The notes beneath the pieces are model-generated. The model saw only the letters and a program-made list of their open reading frames with translations, was not told where the DNA came from and made no database searches. Made by a program: the position numbers and the translations under genes. A DNA stretch of 64,000 bases from an uncultured Oxalobacter sp. (GTDB taxonomy: Bacteria > Pseudomonadota > Gammaproteobacteria > Burkholderiales > Burkholderiaceae_D). Below are positions 9,177 to 20,308 of this stretch, piece after piece; within the stretch, counting starts at the first letter, position 1, and each line of letters starts with the position of its first letter. The DNA is taken from the NCBI GenBank assembly GCA_934277985.1, contig CAKQWF010000004.1, forward strand, positions 124,001 through 188,000, in the 5' to 3' direction.

Positions 9177-11234
9177 CTATTCCGTTTTCTGCAACATGGC
9201 CTTGAGTCTGGCCAGCCTTTCTTTCGGCGTCAATACTTCGGACGCTTTCGGCACAGCGATCCCCTCATCCAGTTTCATTTCCGCGATAAACCGCGATGGC
9301 TCACATTGTACGGTTTCCCTCGCCTTTTTCCGTTTCTTGCACCAAGAAACATGCAATGTCCGTTGTGCACGGGTAATACCCACATACATAAGCCGCCGCT
9401 CTTCCTGAATCCGGGTGGCCAGTTGTTCGGACGGCGTATCGGGATCACCGAGATGCGGCAAAATGCCCTCCTCGACACCGACCAGAAAAACATGCGGAAA
9501 CTCCAGTCCCTTGGCAGCATGCAATGTCGAAAGATGCACGGCATCCTGCTCCTCGTCCTTGCCTTCGAGCATCGTCATCAAGGCAACCATCTGCGTCAAT
9601 TCCAGCAGATTCTTCTCCGGCCCGTCCTCGTACTTCCCGCCCTGGCTTTTTTCCTTGAGCCAGTTCGTGAACTCCAGCACATTCTGCCATTTGTTTTTTG
9701 CGGTCCGCTCATCGAAATTGTCGTAGAGATACGTCTCGTAAGCAATTTCCTTCATCAGCTCATCCAGTAACGCGGCGGCATTCTCGCCCTTGCCGGACGC
9801 ACCAGGACGGCTTGCCCGTTCCTCGATACTGTTGATGAAATCGCAGAACTCGCGTAACGGCCGAAGCTGTCGCGGCGCCAGTTTGGCTTCCAGACCGCCC
9901 TTGTATACCGCTTCGAAAAGCGAACATTGCCACTGTCCGGCCAGCGCACCCAGCGTTTCCAGCGTCGATTGGCCCACGCCGCGCCGTGGCGTCGTCACGG
10001 CACGAATGAATGCCGGATCGTCATCGAGATTGGCGATCAGGCGCAAATAACTGACGATATCGCGAATTTCGGCACGCGAAAAAAAACTTTGTCCGCCGGA
10101 AATGGTATAGGGAATATTCTCACGCCTTAACATCGTTTCGAACAGACGCGCCTGATAATTGCCGCGGTACAAGATCGCGAAATCGGAATATCGTGCGTGA
10201 CGCTCGAATTTTTGCGCCGACAGTATCATGACAACCCGTTCGGCTTCCTGTTCTTCATCGGACATCGCCAGCGTCCTGACCGGATCACCCAGACCGAGGT
10301 CGGACCACAATGTTTTCTCGAACAATTTGGGATTGTTACCGATCACCGAATTGGCCGCCTGTAATATCCGCATGGACGAGCGGTAATTCTGTTCCAGCCG
10401 GATCACCTTCAAATCGCTGAAGTCCTTTTGCAATGTTCTCAGATTCTCGATCGTCGCACCCCGCCATGCGTAAATCGCCTGATCGTCATCGCCGACCGCC
10501 GTAAACATCGGCTTTTTGCCGAGTCCCGTCACTAAAAGTTTCACCAGCTCATACTGGCAGGTATTGGTATCCTGATATTCATCGACCAGCAGATAACGCA
10601 AACGTCTCTGCCATTTTTCACGCACCTTGTCATTGGATCGGAACAGCTCGACCGGCAAACTGATCAAATCGTCGAAATCCACCGCCTGATAGGCCGAAAG
10701 CGTCGCCACATAATTCCGGTATATCCGTGCAGCCTGCGCCTCATCATCATCCATCGCGTTTTTCAGTGCAGCCTCCGGTTCGACCATTGCATTTTTCCAG
10801 AGCGAAATCGCCCCCTGAATACGGCGGATCACCTGCTTGTCAGTCGTCACGGCAAGATCCTGCACCAGCGAAAAACAATCATCACTGTCCAGAATCGAGA
10901 AACGGTCTTTCAGATTCAGTTCAGCGGCTTCCTGGCGCAGGATTTTCACACCAAGCGAATGAAACGTCGAAATCGTCAGCTGGGACGCTTGTGACGGTTC
11001 CGCCAGCAGGTGCGAAATCCGCTCCTGCATTTCGGCCGCCGCCTTGTTGGTAAAAGTCAGCGCCGCAATATGCCGTGCCTCATACTGGCCGCTGCCGATC
11101 ATGTAGGCGATTTTCTGCGTAATGACACGGGTCTTGCCCGAGCCGGCGCCAGCCAGCACAAGACAAGGGCCATCCATATAATGCACCGCTTCATACTGCT
11201 GCGCATTCAATGCAGCAAAAGCATCCTTCGACAT
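9177..11234 (-). CDS. rep: ATP-dependent DNA helicase Rep (UvrD/Rep family)
   Basis: Superfamily 1 3'-5' helicase that clears proteins ahead of replication forks. 685 residues: motif I GAGSGKT near residue 30, motif II VDEYQDTN near 220, GDDDQAIYAWRGA (motif III), QNYRSS (IV) and a motif V/VI region STLHAAKGLEFPHVFLVG and YVGITRAQ. The length and lack of a long C-terminal tail favour Rep over UvrD. Divergent from hslV. Confidence 0.93.
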   Translation of the reverse strand: MSKDAFAALNAQQYEAVHYMDGPCLVLAGAGSGKTRVITQKIAYMIGSGQYEARHIAALTFTNKAAAEMQERISHLLAEPSQASQLTISTFHSLGVKILRQEAAELNLKDRFSILDSDDCFSLVQDLAVTTDKQVIRRIQGAISLWKNAMVEPEAALKNAMDDDEAQAARIYRNYVATLSAYQAVDFDDLISLPVELFRSNDKVREKWQRRLRYLLVDEYQDTNTCQYELVKLLVTGLGKKPMFTAVGDDDQAIYAWRGATIENLRTLQKDFSDLKVIRLEQNYRSSMRILQAANSVIGNNPKLFEKTLWSDLGLGDPVRTLAMSDEEQEAERVVMILSAQKFERHARYSDFAILYRGNYQARLFETMLRRENIPYTISGGQSFFSRAEIRDIVSYLRLIANLDDDPAFIRAVTTPRRGVGQSTLETLGALAGQWQCSLFEAVYKGGLEAKLAPRQLRPLREFCDFINSIEERASRPGASGKGENAAALLDELMKEIAYETYLYDNFDERTAKNKWQNVLEFTNWLKEKSQGGKYEDGPEKNLLELTQMVALMTMLEGKDEEQDAVHLSTLHAAKGLEFPHVFLVGVEEGILPHLGDPDTPSEQLATRIQEERRLMYVGITRAQRTLHVSWCKKRKKARETVQCEPSRFIAEMKLDEGIAVPKASEVLTPKERLARLKAMLQKTE

Positions 11235-11302
11235 ACCGCATACATTCCGAAATCATCAGGGGCTGCCATTATAACAGTGCGAAGCGAAACCCATACGCCC
11301 CT

Positions 11303-11328
11303 GTTCAGGGTAAACTAGTACCCTGAAC
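11303..11328. promoter_or_regulatory. 10-bp inverted repeat in the rep/hslV divergent promoter region
   Basis: Perfect arms GTTCAGGGTA (11303-11312) and TACCCTGAAC (11319-11328) with a 6-bp loop, ending 12 bp before the hslV -35. No T-run follows, so an operator is as likely as a terminator. Confidence 0.5.
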
Positions 11329-11340
11329 AAATGGATGACA

Positions 11341-11368
11341 CTTGCAATCGGCAAGTCCGCCCCCATCT
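11341..11368 (+). promoter_or_regulatory. sigma-32 (RpoH) promoter of hslVU
   Basis: -35 CTTGCAA (11341-11347), 13-bp spacer, -10 CCCCATCT (11361-11368). Against the E. coli RpoH consensus CTTGAAA/CCCCATNT this is one mismatch in the -35 and a perfect -10. The predicted start is near 11375, about 58 bases before the hslV ATG. hslVU is a classic heat-shock operon. Confidence 0.88.
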
Positions 11369-11432
11369 TCGGCAAAAGATACCGGAACGACCCGCTTTGC
11401 CGGTTCAGGTCCGACTTGATATAGGAAACCAT

Positions 11433-11969
11433 ATGGAACAATTTCACGGGACAACCATTGTATCGGTCCGTCGCGGCAACCGCGTCGCACTGGGTGGCGA
11501 CGGACAGGTCACCCTCGGCAATATCGTCATCAAGGGGACCGCAAGAAAAGTCCGAAAACTCTACAACGGACGTGTGCTTGCCGGATTCGCCGGCGGCACG
11601 GCCGACGCGTTCACCCTGATCGAGCGCTTTGAAGCCAAACTGGAAAAACACCAGGGCAACCTGTTGCGTTCCTCGGTCGAACTGGCCAAGGACTGGCGAA
11701 CCGACCGCATGCTGCGCCGTCTGGAAGCCATGCTCCTCGTTGCGGACCGTGAATCGACCCTTGTCATCACCGGAAACGGCGACGTACTGGAACCGGAAGA
11801 AGGCGTAGGCGCAATCGGCTCCGGCGGCCCGTACGCACAAGCTGCTGCACTGGCACTGCAACGCGATACAGAACTTTCGCCGGAAGAAATCGTCAGAAAA
11901 TCGCTGGCGATCGCCGGTGACCTCTGTATCTATACCAACCAGTCCCATATCATCGAAACGCTGGATTGA
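11433..11969 (+). CDS. hslV: ATP-dependent protease proteolytic subunit HslV (ClpQ)
   Basis: Threonine protease ring that pairs with HslU. The ATG at 11433 gives [14 protein letters not shown]; mature enzyme starts at the catalytic Thr after removal of the short propeptide. Conserved [10 protein letters not shown] and [15 protein letters not shown] follow. 178 residues. hslU follows after 43 bp; expression is probably from the sigma-32 promoter just upstream. Confidence 0.96.
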   Translation: MEQFHGTTIVSVRRGNRVALGGDGQVTLGNIVIKGTARKVRKLYNGRVLAGFAGGTADAFTLIERFEAKLEKHQGNLLRSSVELAKDWRTDRMLRRLEAMLLVADRESTLVITGNGDVLEPEEGVGAIGSGGPYAQAAALALQRDTELSPEEIVRKSLAIAGDLCIYTNQSHIIETLD

Positions 11970-12012
11970 GTATTCCAGATTTCATTTCTTATTTTTTCCG
12001 AACGAACCCATC

Positions 12013-13344
12013 ATGAACCTGACTCCCCAAGAGATCGTCACCGAACTGGACAAACATGTCGTCGGACAATCCAAAGCCAAACGTGCCGTTGCGGTTGCAT
12101 TGCGTAACCGCTGGCGCCGTCAGCAAGTCGCCGAACCACTCCGGCATGAAATCACCCCGAAAAACATTCTGATGATCGGACCGACCGGTGTCGGCAAAAC
12201 CGAAATCGCGCGCCGTCTGGCAAGACTGGCCGATGCACCGTTCATCAAGATCGAAGCGACCAAATTCACGGAAGTCGGCTACGTTGGCCGCGATGTCGAC
12301 ACCATCATCCGCGATCTGGTGGATATCGGCATCAAGCAAACCCGTGAAGCCGAAATGGTCAAGGTACGCTCCAAAGCCGTCGATGCAGCGGAAGAACGGG
12401 TTCTGAACATTCTGGTACCCCCCCCACGCGATTTCGGATTTTCGTCCAACGATCCGCAAACCGCATCGGGTGACAATACCCGTCAGGTCTTCCGCAAGAA
12501 ACTGCGTGAAGGCTCTCTGGATGACAGGGAAATCGAAATCGAAGTCGCCGATGCCGGTCCGCACATGGAAATCATGGCACCTCCCGGCATGGAAGAAATG
12601 ACCGAACAGATCAAATCCATGTTTTCGGGACTCGGCGGTGGGCGCAAGAAAAACCGCAAGGTCAAAATCCGTGAAGCCATCAAGCTGATGATCGAGGAAG
12701 AAGCAGCCAAACTGATCAACGAGGACGACTTGCGCCAGAAAGCCATCACCAACGTTGAACAAAATGGCATCGTCTTTCTGGACGAAATCGACAAGATCGC
12801 TTCACGTTCGGAAATCGGCGGCGCCGACGTATCGCGTGCCGGTGTCCAGCGTGACCTGTTGCCGCTTGTCGAGGGAACGACCGTCAACACCAAATACGGC
12901 ATGATCAAAACCGACCATATCCTGTTCATCGCATCAGGCGCTTTCCAGCTCTCCAAACCATCCGACCTGATACCGGAACTGCAAGGCCGTTTCCCGATCC
13001 GTGTCGAACTGGAATCGCTCTCCATCGAAGACTTCGAACAGATCCTGACCAGCACCGAAGCCAGCCTCATTTCCCAGTACAAGGCACTGCTGGCGACGGA
13101 AGGCATGCAACTGGAATTCAGTGAAGACGCCATCCGGCGACTTGCCGAAATTTCCCACTCCGTCAATGAACGGACGGAAAACATCGGCGCACGCCGGCTC
13201 TATACCGTCATGGAAAGATTGCTGGAAGAAATATCATTCACTGCCGTCAACTACAACGGTACCCTGACCATCGACAAAAACTACGTCAACGAACGGCTGG
13301 ATGCCCTGTCAGCCGACGAAGACCTCTCACGTTACGTCCTGTAA
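12013..13344 (+). CDS. hslU: HslUV protease ATPase subunit HslU (ClpY)
   Basis: AAA+ unfoldase feeding HslV. 443 residues: N-domain, Walker [10 protein letters not shown] near residue 58, pore loop GYVG, the variable I-domain, Walker [10 protein letters not shown], and the C-terminal end [12 protein letters not shown] whose last residues insert into HslV. ATG at 12013 gives the standard start MNLTPQEIV. Confidence 0.97.
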   Translation: MNLTPQEIVTELDKHVVGQSKAKRAVAVALRNRWRRQQVAEPLRHEITPKNILMIGPTGVGKTEIARRLARLADAPFIKIEATKFTEVGYVGRDVDTIIRDLVDIGIKQTREAEMVKVRSKAVDAAEERVLNILVPPPRDFGFSSNDPQTASGDNTRQVFRKKLREGSLDDREIEIEVADAGPHMEIMAPPGMEEMTEQIKSMFSGLGGGRKKNRKVKIREAIKLMIEEEAAKLINEDDLRQKAITNVEQNGIVFLDEIDKIASRSEIGGADVSRAGVQRDLLPLVEGTTVNTKYGMIKTDHILFIASGAFQLSKPSDLIPELQGRFPIRVELESLSIEDFEQILTSTEASLISQYKALLATEGMQLEFSEDAIRRLAEISHSVNERTENIGARRLYTVMERLLEEISFTAVNYNGTLTIDKNYVNERLDALSADEDLSRYVL

Positions 13345-13350
13345 CGCAAA

Positions 13351-13377
13351 GGGCAGTGTCCCGGCAGGGCACTGCCC
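13351..13377. terminator. hairpin between hslU and nitroreductase gene
   Basis: Eight-bp stem GGGCAGTG/CACTGCCC with an 11-nt loop in the convergent spacer; no T-run, so terminator status is uncertain. Confidence 0.5.
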
Positions 13378-13385
13378 CGTTCCTG

Positions 13386-14048
13386 CTAGCGAACCCAGAC
13401 CACGACGTCGTCTGCCGACTGTCTCGTTTTGGGAGCCGGCTCGGCGATACGGTAACCGAAAGCCACCATGACCCCAAGACCATAACGGCCGTTATCGAGC
13501 AGACCGCGTTCGGACAATATTTTTTCGATGGCCGACATGTTGCCGCCCTCGATCGCACACGAATCGATACCCAGCAATGCCGCCGCCGTCATCATATTGC
13601 CCAGCGCGATATAAGCCTGCTTGACCGCCCAGTCAAAAAGCGTTCTGGAAGAATCCAGAATACCGTTTTCCTTCTGGAAAGCGCGGAAACGTTCCCGTTT
13701 CTTTTCCATCATTTCCGGAGAAAGATGCTGCACATCGCGCATCATCCGGGTCACATGCGTCGAATCGTAGCGCATGCCGTCTTTCAGGCACAAAATGGCG
13801 ACATAATGACTGGCCGTCGGCAACTGTCCCTGCGCGCCCCATGTCACCGTTTTCAGTTCGTCACGCAACTGGGCATTCTGTATCACCACAAACCGCCATG
13901 GCTCGAAACCGAATGAACTGGGAGAAAGCCGTCCCGCTTCCAGAATCACCTGAAAATCCTGATCGCTGATCTTTTTCGTGGCATCGAACTTTTTCGTGGC
14001 ATGCCGGAACTGAAAAGCGGACAATACATCTTCTCTGGTAACCATCAC
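13386..14048 (-). CDS. nitroreductase-family NAD(P)H-dependent oxidoreductase
   Basis: FMN enzyme of the NfsB/nitroreductase fold, 220 residues. RHATKKFD near the N-terminus and LSPSSFGFEPWRFVVIQN contact FMN; C-terminal VMVAFGYR precedes the last FMN contacts. Alone between hslVU and gapA; native substrate (quinone, nitro compound or dihydropteridine) cannot be told. Start at 14048 or the adjacent Met at 14045. Confidence 0.85.
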   Translation of the reverse strand: MMVTREDVLSAFQFRHATKKFDATKKISDQDFQVILEAGRLSPSSFGFEPWRFVVIQNAQLRDELKTVTWGAQGQLPTASHYVAILCLKDGMRYDSTHVTRMMRDVQHLSPEMMEKKRERFRAFQKENGILDSSRTLFDWAVKQAYIALGNMMTAAALLGIDSCAIEGGNMSAIEKILSERGLLDNGRYGLGVMVAFGYRIAEPAPKTRQSADDVVVWVR

Positions 14049-14110
14049 TCCTCCATATTCAATAAAACCACACTCCCTTTGTCATGCGAAAAACGCACCC
14101 CCATACAGAA

Positions 14111-14135
14111 AAGGCGCCCTGCCAGAGAGCGCCTT
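14111..14135 (-). terminator. terminator after gapA
   Basis: Seven-bp stem AAGGCGC/GCGCCTT; on the reverse strand it is followed by TTTTCTG. It sits 20 bp past the gapA stop. Confidence 0.65.
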
Positions 14136-14154
14136 CATACCCGCGGGATAGCAC

Positions 14155-15168
14155 TTACTTCGCATTCCACAGCGCCGTTGCCGTATCCAGCATACGGCAG
14201 CTGAAACCCCATTCATTATCGTACCAGGACAAAATCTTGACCAGGGAACCGTCAACGACACGAGTCTGCGTGGCATCGAAAATGCTGGAAGCCGGAATGT
14301 GGTTGAAATCCGAGGAAACCAGCGGTTCGACGTTGTAGTCAAGAATTCCCTTGAGCTTGCCTTCGGATGCCTTTTTGACAACTTCGTTAACTTCCTCGAC
14401 AGTCGTCTTGCGTGCCGCATTGAACGTCAGATCGACCACAGAAACATTGATGGTCGGAACACGCATGGCAAAACCGTCGAGCTTGCCGTTCAGTTCCGGC
14501 AGCACCAGACCGACAGCAGCGGCTGCACCGGTACGGGTCGGAATGATGTTCAGCCCTGCGGCACGTGCACGTCTCGGATCGCGGTGATACACGTCCGTCA
14601 ATACCTGATCGTTGGTATAGGAGTGCACCGTCGTCATCAGACCGTCAACGATACCCAGACCTTCATTCAGTGCCAGTGCCACCGGTGCCAGACAGTTCGT
14701 CGTGCACGATGCATTCGAAATGACCGTATCCGATGCTTTCAGCACATGCTGGTTGACGCCATATACGACGGTGGCATCCACATCCTTGCCACCCGGAGCC
14801 GAAATGATCACCTTCTTGGCACCGGCACGCAAATGGGCCGAAGCGGCGGCCTTGGACGTGAAGATACCGGTACATTCCATGACGATATCGACACCCAGTT
14901 CCTTCCAGGGCAGATTTTCTGGATCGCGTTCACCGGTGACACGGATCCGGTCGCCATTGACAATCAGCTCGTTGCCTTCGACAGACACTTCGGCCGGGAA
15001 TTTGCCATGCGCCGTATCGTATCTGGTCAACAAAGCGATCGTATCAATTTCGCCTGGATTGTTGATGGCGACAATTTCGATATCATGACGCTTGCCGTAT
15101 TCATAATGTGCGCGAAGAACGTTTCTTCCGATACGGCCGTAACCATTGATTGCCACGCGAATAGCCAT
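14155..15168 (-). CDS. gapA: glyceraldehyde-3-phosphate dehydrogenase, type I
   Basis: Phosphorylating GAPDH of glycolysis/gluconeogenesis. 337 residues: NAD-binding [14 protein letters not shown], catalytic SNASCTTNC, and the end [19 protein letters not shown] lies eight bases before the ATG. Its neighbour tkt is on the same strand, a pairing common in betaproteobacteria. Confidence 0.97.
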   Translation of the reverse strand: MAIRVAINGYGRIGRNVLRAHYEYGKRHDIEIVAINNPGEIDTIALLTRYDTAHGKFPAEVSVEGNELIVNGDRIRVTGERDPENLPWKELGVDIVMECTGIFTSKAAASAHLRAGAKKVIISAPGGKDVDATVVYGVNQHVLKASDTVISNASCTTNCLAPVALALNEGLGIVDGLMTTVHSYTNDQVLTDVYHRDPRRARAAGLNIIPTRTGAAAAVGLVLPELNGKLDGFAMRVPTINVSVVDLTFNAARKTTVEEVNEVVKKASEGKLKGILDYNVEPLVSSDFNHIPASSIFDATQTRVVDGSLVKILSWYDNEWGFSCRMLDTATALWNAK

Positions 15169-15205
15169 AAATTCACTCCTGAATGTATAAAAAAACCTGT
15201 CAAAA

Positions 15206-15233
15206 GGTACGGACTTTCATACCGGTCCGTACC
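15206..15233 (-). terminator. hairpin between tkt and gapA
   Basis: Nine-bp stem GGTACGGAC/GTCCGTACC; on the reverse strand followed by only a weak T-tract, so read-through from tkt into gapA is possible. Confidence 0.5.
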
Positions 15234-15241
15234 GCATATCA

Positions 15242-17239
15242 TCACTTGCCCAATACAGCTTCGACTCTGGAAACCACATTGTCCACCGTAAAACCGAAAT
15301 GGCTGAACAGCTTGCCCGCCGGAGCGGACTCGCCAAAACTTGTCATGCCGACAACATCGCCGTCAAGACCGACATATTTCCGCCAGTAATCCGACGCAGC
15401 CGCTTCGATCGCGACACGCGGCAATCCAGACGGCAAGACACTGTCGCGATAGGCGGCATCCTGTTTGTCGAACACATCCGTCGAAGGCATGGATACCACA
15501 CGAACGGCGATATTTTTCTGTGCCAGCGCTTCCGCCGCCTGCATGGCCAACTGCACTTCCGAGCCGGTCGCGATCAGAACAGCACGGGCATCGGCCGCAT
15601 CCTTCAGCACGTAAGCGCCTTTGGCGATACCGGCGATCTGATCCTGCGTTCTTTCGAAATACGGCAGATTCTGGCGGGACAACACCAGCACGCTCGGAAT
15701 CTTGCGGTTCCTGACGGCCTGTCCCCAGGCCACCGCCGTTTCCACCGTATCGCAAGGCCGCCAGTTCTCCAACCCGGGGATCAGCCGCATGCTGGCGATC
15801 TGTTCGACCGGCTGATGCGTCGGGCCGTCCTCGCCGACGCCGATGGAATCATGGGTGAATACGTAAATCGTTCCGATCTGCATGAGTGCCGACATTCTGA
15901 TCGCATTGCGGCAATAGTCCGAGAACGTCAAAAACGTTCCGCCGAACGGAATGAAACCGCCATGCAACACGATACCGTTCATGATCGCCGCCATGCCGAA
16001 CTCACGAACGCCATAGCTGATGTAATTGCCGCTGTTGCCTTCGCGGACAGTCACGCATCCCTTCCAGTTCGTCAGATTCGAACCGGTCAGATCGGCAGAA
16101 CCGCCCAGAAATTCCGGCAAATTCGGAGCAAGCGCATCAATGGCGTTCTGGCTGGCCTTGCGGGTGGCGATCGTTTCCTTGCGTGCGACACAATCGGCGA
16201 CATAACGATCGACGACATCATCGAAACCGGCAGGCAATTCGCCAGCGATACGGCGCGAGAACTCACCGGCTTCCTGCGGATACTGCGCACGATAGCGTGC
16301 GAACAAATCGTTCCATGCCGCCTCGGCTTCACGCCCTTTCTGGCGCGCATCCCATGCGGCATATACATCTTCCGGAATGACGAACGGCGGATACTCCCAT
16401 CCGAGCGCCTTGCGCGTCGCAGCGATTTCATCGTCACCCAACGGAGAACCATGCGCCTTGTTCAGACCGGCCTTGTTGGGCGAACCCTTGCCGATCACCG
16501 TCTTGCAACAGATCAGCGTCGGCTTGTCGGAGCGTTTGGCCGCTGTGATCGCGGCATCGACAGCCGCCACATCATGACCGTCCACATTCCGGATGACATT
16601 CCAGCCATAAGCCTCGAACCGGCCCGGTGTATCGTCCGTGAACCAGCCCCTGACATTCCCGTCGATCGAAATACCGTTGTCGTCGTACAGCGCGATCAGC
16701 TTGTTCAGCTTCCAGGTACCGGCCAGCGAACAGGATTCGTGCGAAATACCTTCCATCAGGCAACCGTCGCCCAGAAAGACATACGTATAGTGATCGACGA
16801 TATCAAAACCCGGCTTGTTGAATTCGGCAGCCAGCAACTTTTCAGCCAGCGCCATACCGACCGCATTGGAAATCCCCTGTCCCAACGGGCCAGTCGTCGT
16901 ATCGACACCGGGCGTGACATGCACTTCCGGATGACCCGGCGTTTTGGAATGGAACTGGCGGAACTGGCGGATATCGTCCATGGAAAGATCGTAACCTGTC
17001 AGATGCAGCAGCGCATACTGCAACATCGAGCCATGTCCGTTGGACAAAACGAAGCGGTCACGATTGAACCATCCGGGATTGGCCGGATTATGCCGGTAAT
17101 GTCCGGCCCACAGCGCAACGGCAATATCCGCCATACCCATCGGCATGCCCGGATGTCCGGAATTGGCTTTCTGGACCGCATCCATCGCCAGCGCGCGGAT
17201 CGCGTTGGCCATTTTCGTAACAGGTAAAGAAGTGTTCAT
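15242..17239 (-). CDS. tkt: transketolase
   Basis: TPP enzyme moving two-carbon units between sugar phosphates. 665 residues: [30 protein letters not shown] at the N-terminus, TPP-binding [12 protein letters not shown], and [17 protein letters not shown] in the pyrimidine domain. Start placed at 17239 (MNTSLPV) by comparison with E. coli; in-frame Met codons lie at 17254 and 17257. With gapA and xfp (51.2-53.6 kb) it marks the pentose/triose phosphate node. Confidence 0.97.
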   Translation of the reverse strand: MNTSLPVTKMANAIRALAMDAVQKANSGHPGMPMGMADIAVALWAGHYRHNPANPGWFNRDRFVLSNGHGSMLQYALLHLTGYDLSMDDIRQFRQFHSKTPGHPEVHVTPGVDTTTGPLGQGISNAVGMALAEKLLAAEFNKPGFDIVDHYTYVFLGDGCLMEGISHESCSLAGTWKLNKLIALYDDNGISIDGNVRGWFTDDTPGRFEAYGWNVIRNVDGHDVAAVDAAITAAKRSDKPTLICCKTVIGKGSPNKAGLNKAHGSPLGDDEIAATRKALGWEYPPFVIPEDVYAAWDARQKGREAEAAWNDLFARYRAQYPQEAGEFSRRIAGELPAGFDDVVDRYVADCVARKETIATRKASQNAIDALAPNLPEFLGGSADLTGSNLTNWKGCVTVREGNSGNYISYGVREFGMAAIMNGIVLHGGFIPFGGTFLTFSDYCRNAIRMSALMQIGTIYVFTHDSIGVGEDGPTHQPVEQIASMRLIPGLENWRPCDTVETAVAWGQAVRNRKIPSVLVLSRQNLPYFERTQDQIAGIAKGAYVLKDAADARAVLIATGSEVQLAMQAAEALAQKNIAVRVVSMPSTDVFDKQDAAYRDSVLPSGLPRVAIEAAASDYWRKYVGLDGDVVGMTSFGESAPAGKLFSHFGFTVDNVVSRVEAVLGK

Positions 17240-17359
17240 GGTCGCCCAAATCATCAAAATGTCAACGGCATAACGAAACGCTATTATGCCAACCAGCTTT
17301 TACCTGTATTCTATCAGAGAGTGTTATCCAGATTACAATTGCATCGGTACCCGTTTGAT

Positions 17360-18091
17360 ATGACCCGTCTTTTCTGCGACTTCCCGCTGGCGATCGGCGA
17401 GAACATTGAACTTCCGAAAGATGCCGCACGGCACATCATGGTCCTGCGCCTCTCCGCAGGCGACACCCTTACCCTGTTCAACGGTCTGGGCGGCGAATAC
17501 CAGGCCAGAATCACCCGTATCGACCGCCAGCGAGTCACCACGGAAATCGTCTCGCATTCCTCGCGGGAAGCAGAACTCCCCTACCGGATCACGCTGGCAC
17601 AAGGCATACCGGAAGCAACCAAAATGGACTGGATCATCGAAAAAGCCGTCGAACTCGGCGTCAGCGACATCATCCCGCTGGCAGCACAACGTTCGGTCGT
17701 CCGTCTGGACAACGACCGCGCGGAAAAAAGGCTGTCCCGCTGGCAAGCCATCGCCATTTCCGCCGCACAACAATGCGGCCGGAACCGCCTGCCACACATC
17801 GCATCACCTGTCGGCACCGGAGAATACCTGCGTCAAACGACACCTTCTCCCCGCATTCTGTTCAGCCCGCGCACGACCGAGACACTCTCCGAATGGGCTC
17901 GCCACCAAAAACCGCAAAACATCACACTGCTGATCGGACCGGAAGGCGGATTTTCACCGGAAGAAGAAAACATGGCAGAACAGCAAGGCGTCACCTTCCT
18001 GTCGATGGGACCGCGCATCCTGCGTACCGAAACCGCCGGTCTGGCGGCTGTCGCCGCCATCAATGCACTATGGGAAACGCGGCCGGAATAA
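17360..18091 (+). CDS. rsmE: 16S rRNA (uracil-1498-N3)-methyltransferase RsmE
   Basis: SPOUT-class methyltransferase. 243 residues; N-terminal PUA-like domain (MTRLFCDFPLAIG), then the SAM-binding trefoil knot with LLIGPEGGFSPEEE and LGPRILRTETA-type motif (here MGPRILRTETA). ATG at 17360 chosen because it matches the family start. Divergent from tkt, convergent with prfC. Confidence 0.94.
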   Translation: MTRLFCDFPLAIGENIELPKDAARHIMVLRLSAGDTLTLFNGLGGEYQARITRIDRQRVTTEIVSHSSREAELPYRITLAQGIPEATKMDWIIEKAVELGVSDIIPLAAQRSVVRLDNDRAEKRLSRWQAIAISAAQQCGRNRLPHIASPVGTGEYLRQTTPSPRILFSPRTTETLSEWARHQKPQNITLLIGPEGGFSPEEENMAEQQGVTFLSMGPRILRTETAGLAAVAAINALWETRPE

Positions 18092-18124
18092 CCGTCGCCC
18101 CGCTTCCACCGTATGTAAACGCCA

Positions 18125-19810
18125 CTAGCCGACCAGCGACACCGAATGCTCGCGCGTGGCATGGAACGTCAGTTTCGGCCACCGCTCTTCCGTCAGACGC
18201 AAATTGACCGGCGAAGTCGCCAGATACGTCAGATTGCCCGCCGCATCATAGGCGACATTGTGCGCCAGCGACTTTTCAAAGTCCGAAAGCATCTTCTTGT
18301 CATCGCCCGAGACCCAGCGCGCACTGCTGATACTGGTTCCCTCGAAAACGGCATCGACGCCGTACTCGTTCATCAAACGACTCGCGACAACCTCGAACTG
18401 CAAGACACCGACCGCCCCCAGAATCAGCTCGCTGCCCAGAACCGGCTTGAACACCTGCACAGCTCCTTCCTCGCCCAGCTGTTGCAAGCCCTTGTGCAAC
18501 TGCTTGACCTTGAGCGGGTTGCGGATACGGACACTGCGGAAAATTTCCGGCGCGAAATAGGGAATCCCCGTAAACTGCAACACTTCCCCTTCCGAAAAAC
18601 TGTCGCCGATCTGCATGTTGCCGTGATTGGGCAAACCGATAATATCCCCGGCATAGGCTTCCTCGACCTGCTCGCGCGACGATGCCATGAAGGTCACCAC
18701 GCTGGACACCTTGATCTCGCGGTTGAGCCGCAAATGCTTCAGGCGCATACCGCGTTCGAACCGTCCCGAACAGACACGCAAAAAAGCGATACGGTCACGG
18801 TGCGCCGGGTCCATATTCGCCTGAATCTTGAACACGAAACCGGAAAAAGCCGTTTCCGTCGGCTGGACATCCCGCACCGTGGCATGACGTCCCAAAGGCG
18901 GCTGCGCCCAGTCCAGCAGCGCATTCAAAACCTCACGGACACCGAAATTGTTGATCGCCGAACCGAAAAAAACCGGCGTGAGCGTACCCGCCAGAAATTC
19001 TTCCAGCACGAACGGATTGGAAGCCCCCTTGACGAGCTCGACTTCCATTTTCAACTGTTCCATTTCCATCGGGAACATCTCAGCCAACAGCGGATTGTCG
19101 ATCCCCTTGACGACCTCGAAAACCTGATCCGCCTTTTCACTGCCCGGCGCGAACAACATCACCTCGTCATTGATGAGGTGATAGACCCCGCGGAAATTCT
19201 TGCCCATCCCGATCGGCCAGGTAATCGGCGCACAACGGATTTTCAGCACCGTTTCCACTTCGTCGAGCAATTCCAGCGAATCCCGTGTTTCGCGGTCGAG
19301 CTTGTTCATGAAGGTGATGATCGGCGTATTGCGCATGCGGCACACTTCCAGCAACTTGATCGTCTGGGCTTCCACACCACGCGCTGCATCGATCACCATC
19401 AACGCGGTATCGACAGCCGTCAACACCCGGTAAGTATCTTCCGAAAAATCCTGGTGACCCGGCGTATCCAGCAAATTGATGACATGGTCGCGATACTCGA
19501 ACTGCATGACCGAGCTGGCTACCGAAATCCCGCGCTGCTTTTCGATTTCCATCCAGTCAGACGTGGCATGCCGCGCACTCTTGCGCGCCTTCACCGTCCC
19601 GGCCAGCTGAATGGCGCCTGAAAACAACAACAGCTTTTCCGTCAGCGTCGTCTTGCCCGCGTCAGGGTGGGAAATGATCCCGAACGTACGCCGCCGCGCG
19701 ACCTCGCGCGCGATCTTTTTCGCCAGATTGTCTCTGGACTCTGCAACCGACTCCCCAACTGCGACCGTACTTTCCGGAGCGGAATCAACACTCATGGCAA
19801 CATCTTTCAT
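18125..19810 (-). CDS. prfC: peptide chain release factor 3
   Basis: Translational GTPase that recycles RF1/RF2. G1 SHPDAGKT, G3 [13 protein letters not shown] and G4 NKLDRE are intact; the rest matches the RF3 domain layout. 561 residues, about 30 longer than E. coli RF3 because of an N-terminal extension before the [13 protein letters not shown] motif; Met codons at 19810 and 19795 are both possible starts. It lies next to ssrA, another ribosome-rescue factor, on the other strand. Confidence 0.95.
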   Translation of the reverse strand: MKDVAMSVDSAPESTVAVGESVAESRDNLAKKIAREVARRRTFGIISHPDAGKTTLTEKLLLFSGAIQLAGTVKARKSARHATSDWMEIEKQRGISVASSVMQFEYRDHVINLLDTPGHQDFSEDTYRVLTAVDTALMVIDAARGVEAQTIKLLEVCRMRNTPIITFMNKLDRETRDSLELLDEVETVLKIRCAPITWPIGMGKNFRGVYHLINDEVMLFAPGSEKADQVFEVVKGIDNPLLAEMFPMEMEQLKMEVELVKGASNPFVLEEFLAGTLTPVFFGSAINNFGVREVLNALLDWAQPPLGRHATVRDVQPTETAFSGFVFKIQANMDPAHRDRIAFLRVCSGRFERGMRLKHLRLNREIKVSSVVTFMASSREQVEEAYAGDIIGLPNHGNMQIGDSFSEGEVLQFTGIPYFAPEIFRSVRIRNPLKVKQLHKGLQQLGEEGAVQVFKPVLGSELILGAVGVLQFEVVASRLMNEYGVDAVFEGTSISSARWVSGDDKKMLSDFEKSLAHNVAYDAAGNLTYLATSPVNLRLTEERWPKLTFHATREHSVSLVG

Positions 19811-19889
19811 TCAATCAGCAAACACACAAACGGCATCGGCACCCCTTGCGGAAAGACAAACCCTGCTGGATGCAATGCCCGATAAAATG

Positions 19890-19895
19890 TATAAT
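19890..19895 (+). promoter_or_regulatory. candidate -10 element for ssrA
   Basis: TATAAT lies 54 bp before the mature tmRNA end, which would leave a leader removed by RNase P. The -35 match is weak. Confidence 0.4.
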
Positions 19896-19949
19896 TATAA
19901 ATTGCTTCAATACTTTTCTGTTCACGAAAAGCCAACGCACCACACAAAC

Positions 19950-20308
19950 GGGGGCGACTTGGATTCGACAGGGGTTGCAAAGCAGAACAGGGCATATCGA
20001 GGACTGGAGCCCTCGTAAATCCATCCAGAAAAAAGTAAACGCTAACGATAAAAGTTACGCATTAGCCGCTTAATACCGGCTATCCCTGCACTGTTTCTTT
20101 CCTGGGGCAGGCCGCAAGGCACGCAGGGTCATCGACAGGAAATCGCCTTGTGCTTCGTTACCGGGTACAAGGTTAAATCTCTGGTGACTCGTCTGTCGGC
20201 AGCGTGCATGTCCGCGTCCGGCAGATCAAATCAAATGGCAATGCTAAATATGTAGAACTGTCTGTAGAGGACTTCTGGACGCGGGTTCGAAACCCGCCGC
20301 CTCCACCA
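19950..20308 (+). ncRNA. ssrA: transfer-messenger RNA (tmRNA)
   Basis: Rescues stalled ribosomes with SmpB. 5' acceptor strand GGGGGCG (19950-19956) pairs with CGCCTCC before ACCA at the 3' end (20308); the T-arm GCGGGTTCGAAACCCGC is intact. The 5' end has the typical ACTTGGATTCGACAG. The resume codon GCT at 20041 opens the tag ANDKSYALAA, stop at 20071-20073. Single-piece form, 359 nt. The accessory three-gene insert begins right after it. Confidence 0.96.

Noticed and set aside
15299..17227. Long open frame (about 640 codons) on the plus strand opposite tkt
   Set aside because: It is fully antisense to transketolase, has arginine/histidine-rich composition, and no recognisable motif; a by-product of codon bias. 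Similar antisense frames oppose prfC and both prs copies.
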